Positions 31,601 through 42,696 of a stretch of DNA of 62,645 bases are shown here, piece after piece. The translations under genes were made by a program, and so were the position numbers. Origin of the DNA: Pseudomonas graminis (lineage in GTDB: Bacteria > Pseudomonadota > Gammaproteobacteria > Pseudomonadales > Pseudomonadaceae); the NCBI RefSeq assembly GCF_900111735.1, contig NZ_FOHW01000033.1, forward strand, positions 1 through 62,645, written 5' to 3'. The notes under the pieces are model-generated. The model did not search any database. It saw nothing but the letters and a program-made list of their open reading frames with translations, and was not told where the DNA came from. Numbering within the stretch: position 1 is the stretch's first letter; every line of letters begins with the position of its first letter.

Positions 31601-33811
31601 TTACACCCCCGATGCCTTCGCTTGCCCCAATTCGTCGAGCAGGCCCTTCAGCTGCCCTGCCGCCTGCTCCGCGGCTTGACGTGCTTCGCGCAACTCGCTC
31701 TCCAGGCGTTTGCGCTCGCTGATGTCCATCCAGCCGCCGAGCAGTCCCTGCATCTGTCCGTCGGCGCGATGGTAGGGCACCACCCATTGCCAGGCGTGGA
31801 CCACTCGCCCGGCCAGCGTAAGGGCGCGCTCGGTAAACACGGGCTCCTGCGTCTCCAGCAGACGCATGTAATCGGCGTGCATTTGCTCGGCCATTTCACG
31901 GTCAACGAGATCCACATCGATCAGGCGTCGGCCCTGCATCTGTTCGTAACTGATCCCGAAGCTCTCCTCATAACTGCGGTTGCAGGCGACGAGCCGGCCT
32001 TGCAGGTCACGCACATAAACAGGGTTCGGGAAGGCATCAAGCAGGGTTCGCTTGAAGGCGAGCTGATCACCCAATTGTGCTTCGGCTCGCTGCCGTTGAT
32101 GGATCTGATACCTCAGGCGGCTACTCCAGAGCAGCGACACCAGGCCCAGCAGCAGTGAGGCGCTCGTAACCCAGTAAACCCAGTAAGGAATGCGGTTCCA
32201 GACCGAAGGCGGAGCGGCTGCCGCACCGAGCCATTTGAGGCGAATGGCACGCATCTCCGTCACGGAAAACTCTTCCAGGGCCTTGTTCAAGATGCCGAGC
32301 AATTCAGGATGGCCCTTGACCACGGAAAACCGGTCGGGAGACCACAACCCTTCGACGCTGCGCCCCACTTTCAGCTCGCCTGGCGGATACAGCCAGGCGC
32401 CTGCCTCGTTCTGAATAGTGGCGTGCGCCTCACCCTCCTCCACGAGCTGCCGGGCCTCGGCGTAGGTGGGCACGAGCCGCAGACGGATTTGCGGATAGCG
32501 TGTCTGAATAAACTCCAGCAACGCATGTCGCGACGGAAGCGCAAGTACCTTGCCGGTCATGTCCGCCAGCTGAAGGGACGCGTCGCTGTCGGCGCGCTCC
32601 AGAAACACCCAGCTATTGCCTCCAAATGCATAGGTGAAATACAGCAGTTTCTTGCGCTCGGGGTTCTCCGCCAGGGTGGTGTTCATGTGCGCGCCGCCGT
32701 GGGCCAAGGTTTCAAGCAGCGAATGGGTGGAAGGCGTTTCCTGATACACAAACTGCAACCCGGTCAGACGCGAAATCCGCGCCAACAGATCGACATTCAA
32801 CCCGGCCCATTGACCACGAGCGTCTTTGTAAATGTAGGGAGGGTGCTGAGTTGACGCTACCACTACCCGCGGATGCTTGCGAATCCATAACTGTTCAGCA
32901 GGATTAAGGCTGACTTGCCGACGAGCAGGGTCAGCGCCAAGCCCGACGGTCCATCGCCCGAGAATTTCCCGATGCAAGGACTCGTCCATGTCTGCCAGCA
33001 CGCGGTCGAACAGCAGGCTAAGTCTGGAGTCTTTCTCGCGAAGGGCGAACGAAAAACCAACGGCTGGCAACAGACTGTCGAACTTTCTGTGCAGCCGAAG
33101 GTAGGGCCGCAAGAGGCTGTAGGACTGCACCACGAGTTCGTTGGCGATCAGCGCGTCGGCGTCGTCGTGGGCCAACGCCTCCATGGCGCTGTAGAGCGTG
33201 GGGGCAAGTACGATATTGCTTTCGGGATAGATACGCTGCACAACCGCAGCATCGGCATAGCCGTCCAGCAGCAGCACGCGTTTACCTTCCAGCGTAGGCT
33301 TGAGGCTGGTGTCGTTGGCCCGCCCGAACACCACCGCCCGGTCCGGCACGTACTCGCGCGTCAACGCCAGCCCGGCTTTGTTTCGCTCGAATCCGCTGGC
33401 GCTGGTCAGCACGTCGATGTCACCCGCCAGTAATGCCTCCACGGCCTTCTCACGTTTGGCGAACCCTCGCAATTGAACGGGAATTGCCAACCGGGCGCTG
33501 ACCACGCTGAGGTAATCCGCGCTGATGCCCTGATAGCGATTGCGGTCGGTGGTGATGTCGACGGGCTCGTGATCGGCGACGGAAATGCCGACACGGAGTG
33601 CCTTGCGTGCGTCCAGCCACTGGCGGTCCGCGTCATCGAGGGCGAGGGGCTGCTGCGGGAGGAAAGGTGCGCCCAAGGCGAACGGCAGGTTTTCACCGGC
33701 GTGACCAGCGCGACTGTAGAGGCACACGAGCAGCAGGAGTGCCCACAGCGCCGGTCCGATATCAAGCTGACGGCCATTCAATGCCGCTGAGTAAAAATGT
33801 TTAACAACCAC
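31601..33811 (-). CDS. BvgS-like sensor lacking its kinase domain
   Basis: About 736 residues from a GTG at 33811; the TTG that opens the frame at 33865 lies inside the thrC terminator and is rejected, and the true start is uncertain. Order: signal/membrane segment (about 19-38), two periplasmic solute-binding domains of SBP_bac_3 type (about 70-285 and 310-530), a membrane helix (about 543-562, YWVYWVTSASLLLGLVSLLW), a PAS domain (about 590-700, FPNPVYVRDLQGRLVACNRS) and a coiled coil (ERKRLESELREARQAAEQAA). The protein stops there, where BvgS/EvgS-type sensors continue into HisKA and ATPase domains. No kinase-like sequence follows in any frame I read. It is either a truncated gene or a kinase-less sensor. 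Confidence 0.85.
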   Translation of the reverse strand: MVVKHFYSAALNGRQLDIGPALWALLLLVCLYSRAGHAGENLPFALGAPFLPQQPLALDDADRQWLDARKALRVGISVADHEPVDITTDRNRYQGISADYLSVVSARLAIPVQLRGFAKREKAVEALLAGDIDVLTSASGFERNKAGLALTREYVPDRAVVFGRANDTSLKPTLEGKRVLLLDGYADAAVVQRIYPESNIVLAPTLYSAMEALAHDDADALIANELVVQSYSLLRPYLRLHRKFDSLLPAVGFSFALREKDSRLSLLFDRVLADMDESLHREILGRWTVGLGADPARRQVSLNPAEQLWIRKHPRVVVASTQHPPYIYKDARGQWAGLNVDLLARISRLTGLQFVYQETPSTHSLLETLAHGGAHMNTTLAENPERKKLLYFTYAFGGNSWVFLERADSDASLQLADMTGKVLALPSRHALLEFIQTRYPQIRLRLVPTYAEARQLVEEGEAHATIQNEAGAWLYPPGELKVGRSVEGLWSPDRFSVVKGHPELLGILNKALEEFSVTEMRAIRLKWLGAAAAPPSVWNRIPYWVYWVTSASLLLGLVSLLWSSRLRYQIHQRQRAEAQLGDQLAFKRTLLDAFPNPVYVRDLQGRLVACNRSYEESFGISYEQMQGRRLIDVDLVDREMAEQMHADYMRLLETQEPVFTERALTLAGRVVHAWQWVVPYHRADGQMQGLLGGWMDISERKRLESELREARQAAEQAAGQLKGLLDELGQAKASGV

Positions 33812-33863
33812 AGGCTTATCCGAGAAATTGAAATTCTTCGGAAGTGTGGCACGCAGAAAAAAC

Positions 33864-33887
33864 AAGGCCCGCTGCGAGGCGGGCCTT
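33864..33887 (-). terminator. Rho-independent terminator of thrC
   Basis: AAGGCCCGC, loop TGCGAG, GCGGGCCTT with an A-rich run at 33857-33862 giving a T tract on the minus strand; 21 bp after the thrC stop. Confidence 0.85.
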
Positions 33888-33908
33888 AGTTGTTACACGG
33901 CGATACGG

Positions 33909-35318
33909 TCAGAGGGGTTTGCCACGATTACCGTGTTGGCTGACAAAGGCCTGCACGGCCTTGAGGTCGTTCGGCAGGACGGTGCAGCGTTCGTCTCGCT
34001 CAAACAAATCAGACAAATGTGCAGGCAGCTCAAGCGCTTTTCCTACACCGGCCTTCAGCACTGCGTCCGGGAACTTGACCGGATGCGCCGTTCCCAGAAT
34101 CACCATCGGCGTGTCCAGGCTGCGGCGGCAGTCCCGCGCGGCCTTCACGCCGATCGCGGTGTGCGGATCGAGCAGCTCGCCGGTGCTGGCGAAGACTTCG
34201 GCGATGGTTTTGCAGGTGTCTTCGTCACTGACCGCCAGGGAATCAAACAGCTTGCGGGTTTCGGTCCAGCGTTCTTCATCCACGCTGAAACCGCCGCCTT
34301 GCCTGAAGGTGTCCATCAGCTTGGCAATCGCGCCGCCGTTGCGACCGTGCATGTCGAACAGCAGACGCTCGAAGTTGGACGACACCATGATGTCCATCGA
34401 CGGGGTCAACGTTGCGTGCAGGGTCTCTTTGACATACTGATTGCCGCTCATGAAGCGGTGCAGGATGTCGTTGCGGTTGGTCGCGACCACCAGCTGGCTG
34501 ATCGGCAAGCCCATGTTGCGGGCCAGGTAGCCGGCGAAAATGTCGCCGAAGTTGCCGGTCGGCACGGAGAACGCCACCGAACGCGCCGGGCCACCCAACT
34601 GCAGCGCCGCGTGAAAGTAGTAAACGATCTGGGCCATGATCCGCGCCCAGTTGATCGAGTTCACTGCCACCAGACGCGTGCCCTTGAGGAAGCTCTGGTC
34701 GGCGAAGCTGTTCTTGACCATTTCCTGGCAGTCGTCGAAGTTGCCTTCGATCGCGATGTTGTGAATGTTCTCGCCGAAGATGGTGGTCATCTGGCGGCGC
34801 TGAACATCGGAAACGCGATTGTTCGGGTGCAGGATGAAGATGTCGACGTTGTCGCAGCGACGGCAGCCTTCGATGGCGGCCGAGCCGGTGTCACCCGACG
34901 TTGCGCCCATGATGACCACGCGTTCGCCGCGCTTCTCGAGCACGTAATCCAGCAGACGACCCAGCAGTTGCAGGGCGAAATCCTTGAACGCAAGGGTCGG
35001 GCCATGGAACAGCTCCAGCACCCACTCGTTGCCGTTCAGCTGACGCAGTGGGGCGACCGCCGCGTGGGAAAACACGCCGTAGGTTTCTTCGAGAATCTTC
35101 TTGAAATCCGCGTCGGGAATGCTGCCCGTCACGAACGGGCGCATGACGCGAAATGCCAGCTCGTGGTAAGGCAGACCGGCCCAGGACGCGATTTCTTCCT
35201 GAGTGAAACGCGGCAGGTTCTCTGGAACGTACAGACCACCGTCGCTCGCCAGACCGGTCAGCAACACGTCTTCGAAATTCAGGGCCGGTGCCTGGCCGCG
35301 GGTACTGATATAGCGCAT
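33909..35318 (-). CDS. thrC: Threonine synthase
   Basis: 469 residues, starting MRYISTRGQAPALNFEDVLL, the usual start. It converts O-phosphohomoserine to threonine with PLP. The PLP lysine lies in GPTLAFKDFALQLLG, and the phosphate-binding Gly/Ser loop in GATSGDTGSAAIEG; SVPTGNFGDIFAGYLAR is also conserved. Follows hom on the same strand after a 150-bp gap that contains an imperfect repeat of AAGCTTCAAG/CTTGCAGCTT type. Last two steps of threonine synthesis are thus adjacent. Confidence 0.98.
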   Translation of the reverse strand: MRYISTRGQAPALNFEDVLLTGLASDGGLYVPENLPRFTQEEIASWAGLPYHELAFRVMRPFVTGSIPDADFKKILEETYGVFSHAAVAPLRQLNGNEWVLELFHGPTLAFKDFALQLLGRLLDYVLEKRGERVVIMGATSGDTGSAAIEGCRRCDNVDIFILHPNNRVSDVQRRQMTTIFGENIHNIAIEGNFDDCQEMVKNSFADQSFLKGTRLVAVNSINWARIMAQIVYYFHAALQLGGPARSVAFSVPTGNFGDIFAGYLARNMGLPISQLVVATNRNDILHRFMSGNQYVKETLHATLTPSMDIMVSSNFERLLFDMHGRNGGAIAKLMDTFRQGGGFSVDEERWTETRKLFDSLAVSDEDTCKTIAEVFASTGELLDPHTAIGVKAARDCRRSLDTPMVILGTAHPVKFPDAVLKAGVGKALELPAHLSDLFERDERCTVLPNDLKAVQAFVSQHGNRGKPL

Positions 35319-35468
35319 TTTTCAAACCTTCGGTTTGGGCGGCAAGCTTCAAGTGGCGAGCTGCAGGTCAAGACGATTCGCCTTCCCCCTGCCGCCCGGA
35401 GCACGAAGCTCACCGCGATATGATTTTGCTCTCACTTGCAGCTTGCCGCTTTGGACTTATCGCTGCTT

Positions 35469-36773
35469 TCAGTTCAGATGCTCGACGCGGATGCGCACAA
35501 CCGGCCCGGCAACATCTTCCAGCGCTTCCAGCGCTTCGATCGCATCGTTCATGCGTTTCTCGACCACGCGGTGGGTCAGCAGAATCATTGGCACCAGGCC
35601 GTCGTGCTCTTCGACTTCTTTTTGCATGATCGATTCGATGTTGATGCCGCGCTCGGACAGAATGCTCGCCACCTGCGCCAGCACGCCCGGATGATCCTTG
35701 GCCTGGATGCGCAGGTAGTACGCACTTTCGCACGCATCGATCGGCAGGATCGGGTGGGCCGACAGCGAATCGGGCTGGAAGGCCAGATGCGGGACGCGGT
35801 TTTCAGGGTCGGTGGTCAGGGCACGGACCACGTCGACCAGATCGGCCACCACGGATGAAGCGGTCGGCTCCATGCCGGCACCCGCGCCGTAGAAGAGGGT
35901 CGATCCGGCGGCGTCGCCGTTGACCATCACGGCGTTCATCACGCCATTGACGTTGGCGATCAGGCGATCCGCCGGGATCAGCGTAGGGTGAACGCGCAGT
36001 TCGATACCGCTCGGCGTGCTGCGGGCAACGCCAAGGTGCTTGATGCGGTAACCCAGTGCTTCGGCGTAATTGACGTCGGCGGTGGTCAGCTTGGTGATGC
36101 CTTCGGTGTAGGCCTTGTCGAATTGCAGCGGGATGCCAAAGGCGATGGACGCCAGAATGGTCAGCTTGTGCGCGGCGTCGATGCCCTCGACGTCGAAGGT
36201 CGGATCGGCTTCTGCATAGCCCAGCGCCTGCGCTTCGGCAAGAACGTCCTGGAAGGTACGGCCCTTTTCACGCATCTCGGTGAGGATGAAATTGCCGGTA
36301 CCGTTGATGATGCCGGCGACCCAGTTGATGCGGTTGGCCGACAGGCCTTCACGAATGGCCTTGATCACCGGGATACCGCCCGCCACTGCCGCTTCGAAAG
36401 CAACGATGACGCCCTTCTCCCGGGCCTTGGCGAAAATCTCGTTACCGTGCACGGCGATCAGCGCCTTGTTGGCGGTGACCACGTGCTTGCCGTTTTCGAT
36501 GGCCTTGAGCACCAGTTCGCGGGCGATGGTGTAACCACCGATCAGCTCGATGACGATGTCGATTTCAGGGTTGCTCGCCACGTCGAATACGTCGGTCGTG
36601 GTCGGGGTACCGGTAATCTGGCAATTGGGGTTTGGTGTACGCATGGCAATCTGCGCCACTTCGATTCCACGCCCGGCACGGCGGGCAATTTCCTCGGCGT
36701 TACGCTTTAGCACATTGAAGGTACCGCCACCGACAGTACCCAGCCCACAGATGCCTACTTTGACCGGTTTCAC
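35469..36773 (-). CDS. hom: Homoserine dehydrogenase
   Basis: 434 residues from the GTG at 36773 (VKPVKVGICGLGTVGGGTFN), which has a GGGGAG ribosome site; longer readings lack one. The N-terminal Rossmann fold is followed by the catalytic domain (VAGIINGTGNFILTEMREKG, NYAEALGYRIKHLG) and a C-terminal ACT domain (YYLRIQAKDHPGVLAQVASI) for threonine feedback. It reduces aspartate semialdehyde to homoserine with NAD(P)H. Confidence 0.98.
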   Translation of the reverse strand: MKPVKVGICGLGTVGGGTFNVLKRNAEEIARRAGRGIEVAQIAMRTPNPNCQITGTPTTTDVFDVASNPEIDIVIELIGGYTIARELVLKAIENGKHVVTANKALIAVHGNEIFAKAREKGVIVAFEAAVAGGIPVIKAIREGLSANRINWVAGIINGTGNFILTEMREKGRTFQDVLAEAQALGYAEADPTFDVEGIDAAHKLTILASIAFGIPLQFDKAYTEGITKLTTADVNYAEALGYRIKHLGVARSTPSGIELRVHPTLIPADRLIANVNGVMNAVMVNGDAAGSTLFYGAGAGMEPTASSVVADLVDVVRALTTDPENRVPHLAFQPDSLSAHPILPIDACESAYYLRIQAKDHPGVLAQVASILSERGINIESIMQKEVEEHDGLVPMILLTHRVVEKRMNDAIEALEALEDVAGPVVRIRVEHLN

Positions 36774-36905
36774 TATGAACTCCCCATAAAACGGCCGACG
36801 CGAGGCCGGCCGTGGAATCAGCCGCATTCAACACGGCTCGCTATTGATGAAGCGCTGCTCACAGGCCGCTTCAATGTCTACCGCAGGAGGCTGCGATAAA
36901 CGAAA

Positions 36906-37646
36906 TTACTTGGCACTCAGCGCCAGTTTGGCGACTTGTGGCGCCGGCTGGTAGCCCGGAATCAGCTGACCGTCGGCCAACACGATGGCCGGTGTACCGT
37001 TCACGCCGATGGACTGGCCGATTTCAAATTGCCTGGTGACCGGGTTGTCGCACTTGGGCGCCTGAATATTCTTGCCGTCGACCATGCGGTCCATGGCAGC
37101 GCGGCGGTCTTTCGAGCACCACACGGCCTGAAGTTGCTCGTCGCCCGGCGAACCCAGGCCCTGGCGCGGGAACGCCACGTAACGCACTTCGATGCCGCGC
37201 TTGTTCAGCTCCGGCACTTCGGCGTGAAGTTTGTGGCAGTACGGGCAGGTAGTGTCTGTGAACACCGTGATGTGTGACTTGGTTTCGCCAACGGCTGGAT
37301 AGACAACCATTTCAGCAGCGGGAATGCCATTGATGGTCTTGGAAATCGCCTGACGCTCAACCTTCTCGGTCAGGTTGACCGGCTTGCCGCCCTGCATCTG
37401 ATACAGGTTGCCCTGCATGACGAACTGGCCGTCGGCGCTGGCGTAGAGCACGCGGCCGCCTTTCAGATTGACCTCATAGAGGCCGTTCAATGGACTGCTG
37501 GAAATGCTCTCGATGGGAATTTCCAGATTGAGCGATTCCAGGGTCTTGCGAATGGCTTTGTCGGACGCCTCATCGGCGTGGGCAAACAGGCTGAAAGAGC
37601 TGGCCAGCGCTACAACGGCAGCACCGAGAAAACGAGTGACGCGCAT
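36906..37646 (-). CDS. dsbC: Thiol:disulfide interchange protein DsbC
   Basis: 246 residues with signal peptide MRVTRFLGAAVVALASSFSL (cleavage near AHADEA). An N-terminal dimerisation domain is followed by the thioredoxin fold with the CPYC active site (DTTCPYCHKLHAEV) and the cis-Pro loop (VNGTPAIVLADG). It isomerises wrong disulfides in the periplasm. Located between xerD and hom on the same strand, as usual in pseudomonads. Confidence 0.97.
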   Translation of the reverse strand: MRVTRFLGAAVVALASSFSLFAHADEASDKAIRKTLESLNLEIPIESISSSPLNGLYEVNLKGGRVLYASADGQFVMQGNLYQMQGGKPVNLTEKVERQAISKTINGIPAAEMVVYPAVGETKSHITVFTDTTCPYCHKLHAEVPELNKRGIEVRYVAFPRQGLGSPGDEQLQAVWCSKDRRAAMDRMVDGKNIQAPKCDNPVTRQFEIGQSIGVNGTPAIVLADGQLIPGYQPAPQVAKLALSAK

Positions 37647-37813
37647 GAAAACTCCTCGAGCGGTGAGCAGACGGGCCGGGCTGAAAACGGGTGGCGAAAA
37701 AGCGCCGGCAGGTTTTCAGGGCCTTGATCTGCGAAACCGGCAAAGCCTATCACATAAGGCTCCCGAGGCCGACGCCCGCCGATGTAAGACAGATCGTAAA
37801 TTACCGAGGTCAT

Positions 37814-38710
37814 CTATCCCCTCGGGTGATGCTTCGCATGCATTTCCTGCAACCGCGCGCGGGCGACATGGGTGTAGATCTGCGTGGTCGACAGGTCGCT
37901 GTGGCCGAGAAGCATCTGCACGACGCGCAGGTCGGCGCCGTGGTTGAGCAGGTGGGTGGCAAAGGCGTGACGCAGGGTGTGAGGCGACAGGGATTTGCCG
38001 ATGCCGGCGACTTTGGCCTGATGCTTGATGCGATGCCAGAAGGTCTGGCGGGTCATCTGTTCGCCGCGCTGGCTGGGAAACAGCACGTCGCTGGGCCGGC
38101 CATTGAGCAATTCGTGGCGAGCGTCGCGCATGTAGCGCTCGACCCAGACGATGGCTTCCTCCCCCATCGGCACCAGCCGCTCCTTGCTGCCTTTGCCCAT
38201 GATGCGCAACACGCCCTGGCGCAAGTTGACCTGCTCCAGTGTCAGGCTGATCAGCTCGGTCACGCGCAGTCCGCAGGCGTAGAGCACTTCGAGCATGGCC
38301 CGGTCGCGCTGGCCGATGGCGTCGCTCAGATCGGGCGCGGCGAGCAACGCTTCGACGTCAGCTTCGGACAAGGATTTGGGAAGCGGCTTACCCAGCTGCG
38401 GCATGTCGACCTGCAACGTCGGGTCGACCGCGATCAGCTTTTCTCTGAGCAAATAGCGGTAGAAGCCGCGTACCCCGGAAAGCAGTCGCGCCGTCGAGCG
38501 AGGTTTGTAGCCATTGTCGACCCGCCACCCCAGGTGGTCGAGAATCGCTTCCCGACTGACACTCATCAGGTCCACGCCCTTTTCCTGCAACCAGCCGTTG
38601 AATAGCGCCAGGTCGCTGCGATAGGCGTCGCGCGTGTTGTCCGACAGCCCTTTCTCCAGCCACAGGGCGTCGAGGAAGCGGTCGATCATGGGATGGTCAA
38701 TGGCGGGCAT
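37814..38710 (-). CDS. xerD: Site-specific tyrosine recombinase XerD
   Basis: 298 residues from MPAIDHPMIDRFLDALWLEK, the normal XerD length; an upstream in-frame ATG adds 14 residues. The N-terminal SAM-like DNA-binding domain is followed by the catalytic domain with Arg in LYACGLRVTELISL, HTLRHAFATHLL (H-x-x-R), the GHSDLSTTQIYTHV His/Tyr region. With XerC it resolves chromosome dimers at dif. Confidence 0.98.
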   Translation of the reverse strand: MPAIDHPMIDRFLDALWLEKGLSDNTRDAYRSDLALFNGWLQEKGVDLMSVSREAILDHLGWRVDNGYKPRSTARLLSGVRGFYRYLLREKLIAVDPTLQVDMPQLGKPLPKSLSEADVEALLAAPDLSDAIGQRDRAMLEVLYACGLRVTELISLTLEQVNLRQGVLRIMGKGSKERLVPMGEEAIVWVERYMRDARHELLNGRPSDVLFPSQRGEQMTRQTFWHRIKHQAKVAGIGKSLSPHTLRHAFATHLLNHGADLRVVQMLLGHSDLSTTQIYTHVARARLQEMHAKHHPRG

Positions 38711-38791
38711 GGGTTCTGACTTGAGTGGTGGAAAGCGGAGGCAGTTTTTCATACCTGCGAAGGCGGGACAAAACCCGAATGCCAGAAAGCA

Positions 38792-38817
38792 AAAAAGCAG
38801 CCCGTAGGCTGCTTTTT
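38792..38817 (-). terminator. Terminator of the rpsP-rplS operon
   Basis: AAAAAGCAGCC, loop CGTA, GGCTGCTTTTT: strong stem with A/T tracts on both sides, so it could work in both directions; 23 bp after the rplS stop. Confidence 0.9.
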
Positions 38818-38839
38818 CATTCGCATGGGAAGACTGGGA

Positions 38840-39190
38840 TTAAACCAGTTTTTCCTTGATGCGAGCTGCTTTACCGGACAGGTCACGCAGGTAGTACAGC
38901 TTGGCCTTGCGAACGTCGCCGCGACGTTTCACAGCCATGCTGTCGATTTGCGGGCTGTAGGTCTGGAAAGTACGTTCAACGCCGACACCGTTGGAGATTT
39001 TACGAACAGTGAAAGCACTGTTCACACCACGGTTACGCTTGGCGATAACAACGCCTTCGAACGCCTGCAGACGAGCGCGGTCGCCTTCCTTCACTTTCAC
39101 CTGAACGACAATGGTGTCGCCCGGGGCAAAGGGAGGGATCTCTTTGGTCATCTGCTCTGCTTCGAGTGCAAGGATGATTTTGTTAGTCAT
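38840..39190 (-). CDS. rplS: 50S ribosomal protein L19
   Basis: 116 residues, starting MTNKIILALEAEQMTKEIPP. Typical L19 features: FAPGDTIVVQVKVKEGDRAR, RNRGVNSAFTVRKISNGVGV and KLYYLRDLSGKAARIKEKL. It sits at the 30S-50S interface. Last gene of the rpsP-rimM-trmD-rplS operon, 43 bp after trmD. Confidence 0.99.
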   Translation of the reverse strand: MTNKIILALEAEQMTKEIPPFAPGDTIVVQVKVKEGDRARLQAFEGVVIAKRNRGVNSAFTVRKISNGVGVERTFQTYSPQIDSMAVKRRGDVRKAKLYYLRDLSGKAARIKEKLV

Positions 39191-39233
39191 GCTGTGCTCC
39201 TAAGGTAAACCGGTTGGATTTACCATCGATACG

Positions 39234-39986
39234 TTAACTATCGTCCCGCTCGCGGAGGTATTCCGCCAGCAGCTTCTTCTCTTCTCCAGAAAGCGAGCGG
39301 CTTTCCAGAAGATCGGCGCGTCGTTCATAGGTCCGCCCAAGGGACTGCTGTAAACGCCAACGCCGGATGTGTGCGTGATTGCCACTAAGCAATACGTCGG
39401 GAACACGCTGATCCGCATACACCTCCGGTCGGGTGTAGTGCGGGCAATCCAGCAGACCATCCGTGAAGGAATCTTCCTCCGCGGAATCTACATGCCCTAA
39501 AGCTCCAGGCAGCAGTCGCGTAACCGCATCTATCAGGACCATGGCCGGCAGCTCACCGCCAGATAACACATAGTCGCCAATTGACCACTCTTCATCGACA
39601 TGAGCTTCAATAAAACGCTCGTCGACGCCTTCATAACGACCGGCAATCAGGATAAGTGCTTCTTCCTGCGCCAGTTCGCGTACCGCAGACTGATCCAGCT
39701 TGCGGCCTTGTGGCGACAGGTAAATCACCTTCGCCGCATCCCCCGCCGCCTGCCTGGCCTGAGCCAAAGCATCTTCGAGGGGCTTGATCTTCATCACCAT
39801 GCCAGGGCCACCGCCAAACGGGCGATCGTCCACAGTGTGATGTCGATCAGTGGTGTAATCCCGCGGATTCCAACAGGTGAGCTGCAACAGCTCCTGTTTC
39901 ACCGCACGGCTGGTAATGCCGTATTCGCTGATGGCGGAAAACATCTCGGGAAACAGCGTGATGACTTCTATGCGCAGGCTGGCCAT
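39234..39986 (-). CDS. trmD: tRNA (guanine-N1-)-methyltransferase
   Basis: 250 residues, starting MASLRIEVITLFPEMFSAIS. SPOUT-class knot motifs are seen in LILIAGRYEGVDERFIEAHV and WSIGDYVLSGGELPAMVLID. It methylates G37 of tRNAs next to the anticodon using SAM, preventing +1 frameshifts. Starts 3 bp after the rimM stop. Confidence 0.99.
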   Translation of the reverse strand: MASLRIEVITLFPEMFSAISEYGITSRAVKQELLQLTCWNPRDYTTDRHHTVDDRPFGGGPGMVMKIKPLEDALAQARQAAGDAAKVIYLSPQGRKLDQSAVRELAQEEALILIAGRYEGVDERFIEAHVDEEWSIGDYVLSGGELPAMVLIDAVTRLLPGALGHVDSAEEDSFTDGLLDCPHYTRPEVYADQRVPDVLLSGNHAHIRRWRLQQSLGRTYERRADLLESRSLSGEEKKLLAEYLRERDDS

Positions 39987-39989
39987 TGC

Positions 39990-40526
39990 TTAGAAATCCG
40001 CGTCCCATTCCACCTTCATCTCGCCTGCAACCAGATCAACTGCCAACACGCATTGCTCCGTATAGGGCAAAAGGCGTTCGCGATCATCCAAACTGCCTGC
40101 GCAGGGTTTGACCACCATTACATCGTTGGCGCCGGTTTCCAGAAGATGATCGACCTTCCCGAGCAATTGCCCAAGACCGTCAATGACCTTCAGACCTTCA
40201 AGCTGGTACCAGTAGTACTCGCCGTCGGTCAATTCAGGGAACAGGTTGCGTGGCACGCAGATCTCATAACCGGCCAGAAGACGAGCTTCTTCACGATCAT
40301 CAAGACCCTTGAGCTTGGCGACCAGGAACTTGTCGTTCCCGCGTCCACTGACCAGCTCGACCTGTTTCACATTGCCTTCGCGCTTGAGCGTCCAGGTTTT
40401 GTACTGCAACAGGTTTTCGGTTGGATCAGTAAAGGAATACACCTTCACTTCGCCGCGAACGCCGTGTACCGAGTAAATCTTGCCGATGACGATCAGATCG
40501 TCGGCGGAAGCTGGCGTCGCGTTCAT
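39990..40526 (-). CDS. rimM: Ribosome maturation factor RimM
   Basis: 178 residues. N-terminal RimM domain (VIGKIYSVHGVRGEVKVYSF) and C-terminal PRC-barrel (DGEYYWYQLEGLKVIDGLGQ). Helps late 30S assembly around S19. Starts 5 bp after the rpsP stop. Confidence 0.99.
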   Translation of the reverse strand: MNATPASADDLIVIGKIYSVHGVRGEVKVYSFTDPTENLLQYKTWTLKREGNVKQVELVSGRGNDKFLVAKLKGLDDREEARLLAGYEICVPRNLFPELTDGEYYWYQLEGLKVIDGLGQLLGKVDHLLETGANDVMVVKPCAGSLDDRERLLPYTEQCVLAVDLVAGEMKVEWDADF

Positions 40527-40531
40527 ATTGC

Positions 40532-40783
40532 TCAGGCCGCAGCCTTAGCAGATTCCTTCAACAGCGAAGCAACACGCTCAGAAGGTTGTGCACCAACGCT
40601 CAGCCAGTAGGCCAGACGCTCTTGGTTCACGGACAGACGGATTTCCTGACCACGGGCAACCGGGTTGAAGAAACCGATTTGTTCCTTGTGGGAACCGTCA
40701 CGTGGGTTGCGGCTGTCGGTGACAGTCAGGTGGTAGAACGGGCGCTTTTTAGAGCCGCCAAGGGCAAGACGGATTGTTAGCAT
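40532..40783 (-). CDS. rpsP: 30S ribosomal protein S16
   Basis: 83 residues from MLTIRLALGGSKKRPFYHLT, the standard length; an upstream in-frame ATG-like extension is ignored. First gene of the operon with rimM, trmD and rplS. Confidence 0.99.
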   Translation of the reverse strand: MLTIRLALGGSKKRPFYHLTVTDSRNPRDGSHKEQIGFFNPVARGQEIRLSVNQERLAYWLSVGAQPSERVASLLKESAKAAA

Positions 40784-41000
40784 TGAACAATTTTCCTGTA
40801 GTCGGTGCTGCAAATCTAAGATGCACAGCGGGCATGGGTGCCCGAAAGGCCGCATATTCTAAGGAATATCCGGATTTTTGCAAATGACTTTTTCCGGCGT
40901 ACGCCGTCGGGCCACCTAGATCTGCCATGGAGCCGTCAGGGATGACGGCGTTGAGTGCCTGCCTGAGCAGGCCACCGGGACGGTTGCCCCAATGAAGAAC

Positions 41001-41021
41001 GCGCGGGAATAACGCCCGCGC
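41001..41021 (-). terminator. GC-rich hairpin after ffh
   Basis: GCGCGGG (41001-41007), loop AATAACG, CCCGCGC (41014/15-41021). Just past the ffh stop; the T tract is weak. Confidence 0.55.
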
Positions 41022-41029
41022 GATGCAAT

Positions 41030-42406
<1,377 letters not shown>

Positions 42407-42696
42407 GCGTGATCCTTTGGGTTCGTGCTGAACCCCGATTGATGCGGCCCGGCCCGTAGCGGCCTTTTCAGTCGGCTGGCGAATCGCGACGCCTGCTCTT
42501 CACAGGATCGCTATTAATAATAGGGACGCTATAAAGGCGGCTGAAACAGCGATCGACTAGCCTGTGGCTTGAGCAGGTCGCGGATTATAGCGAAGACTCC
42601 CGCGCACGGACACCACGGCGTCTGCTTCTGTGGTCTTTCGTGAAATGCGCCTTTTATGCCAAACTCACCGGCTTCCGAGCACGCCCAACAGGATCT

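Noticed and set aside
33812..33865. TTG start at 33865 for the BvgS-like sensor
   Set aside because: It lies within the thrC terminator hairpin and has no ribosome site.
33828..35423. A 531-codon plus-strand frame opposite thrC
   Set aside because: Complement shadow; thrC motifs on the minus strand are unambiguous.
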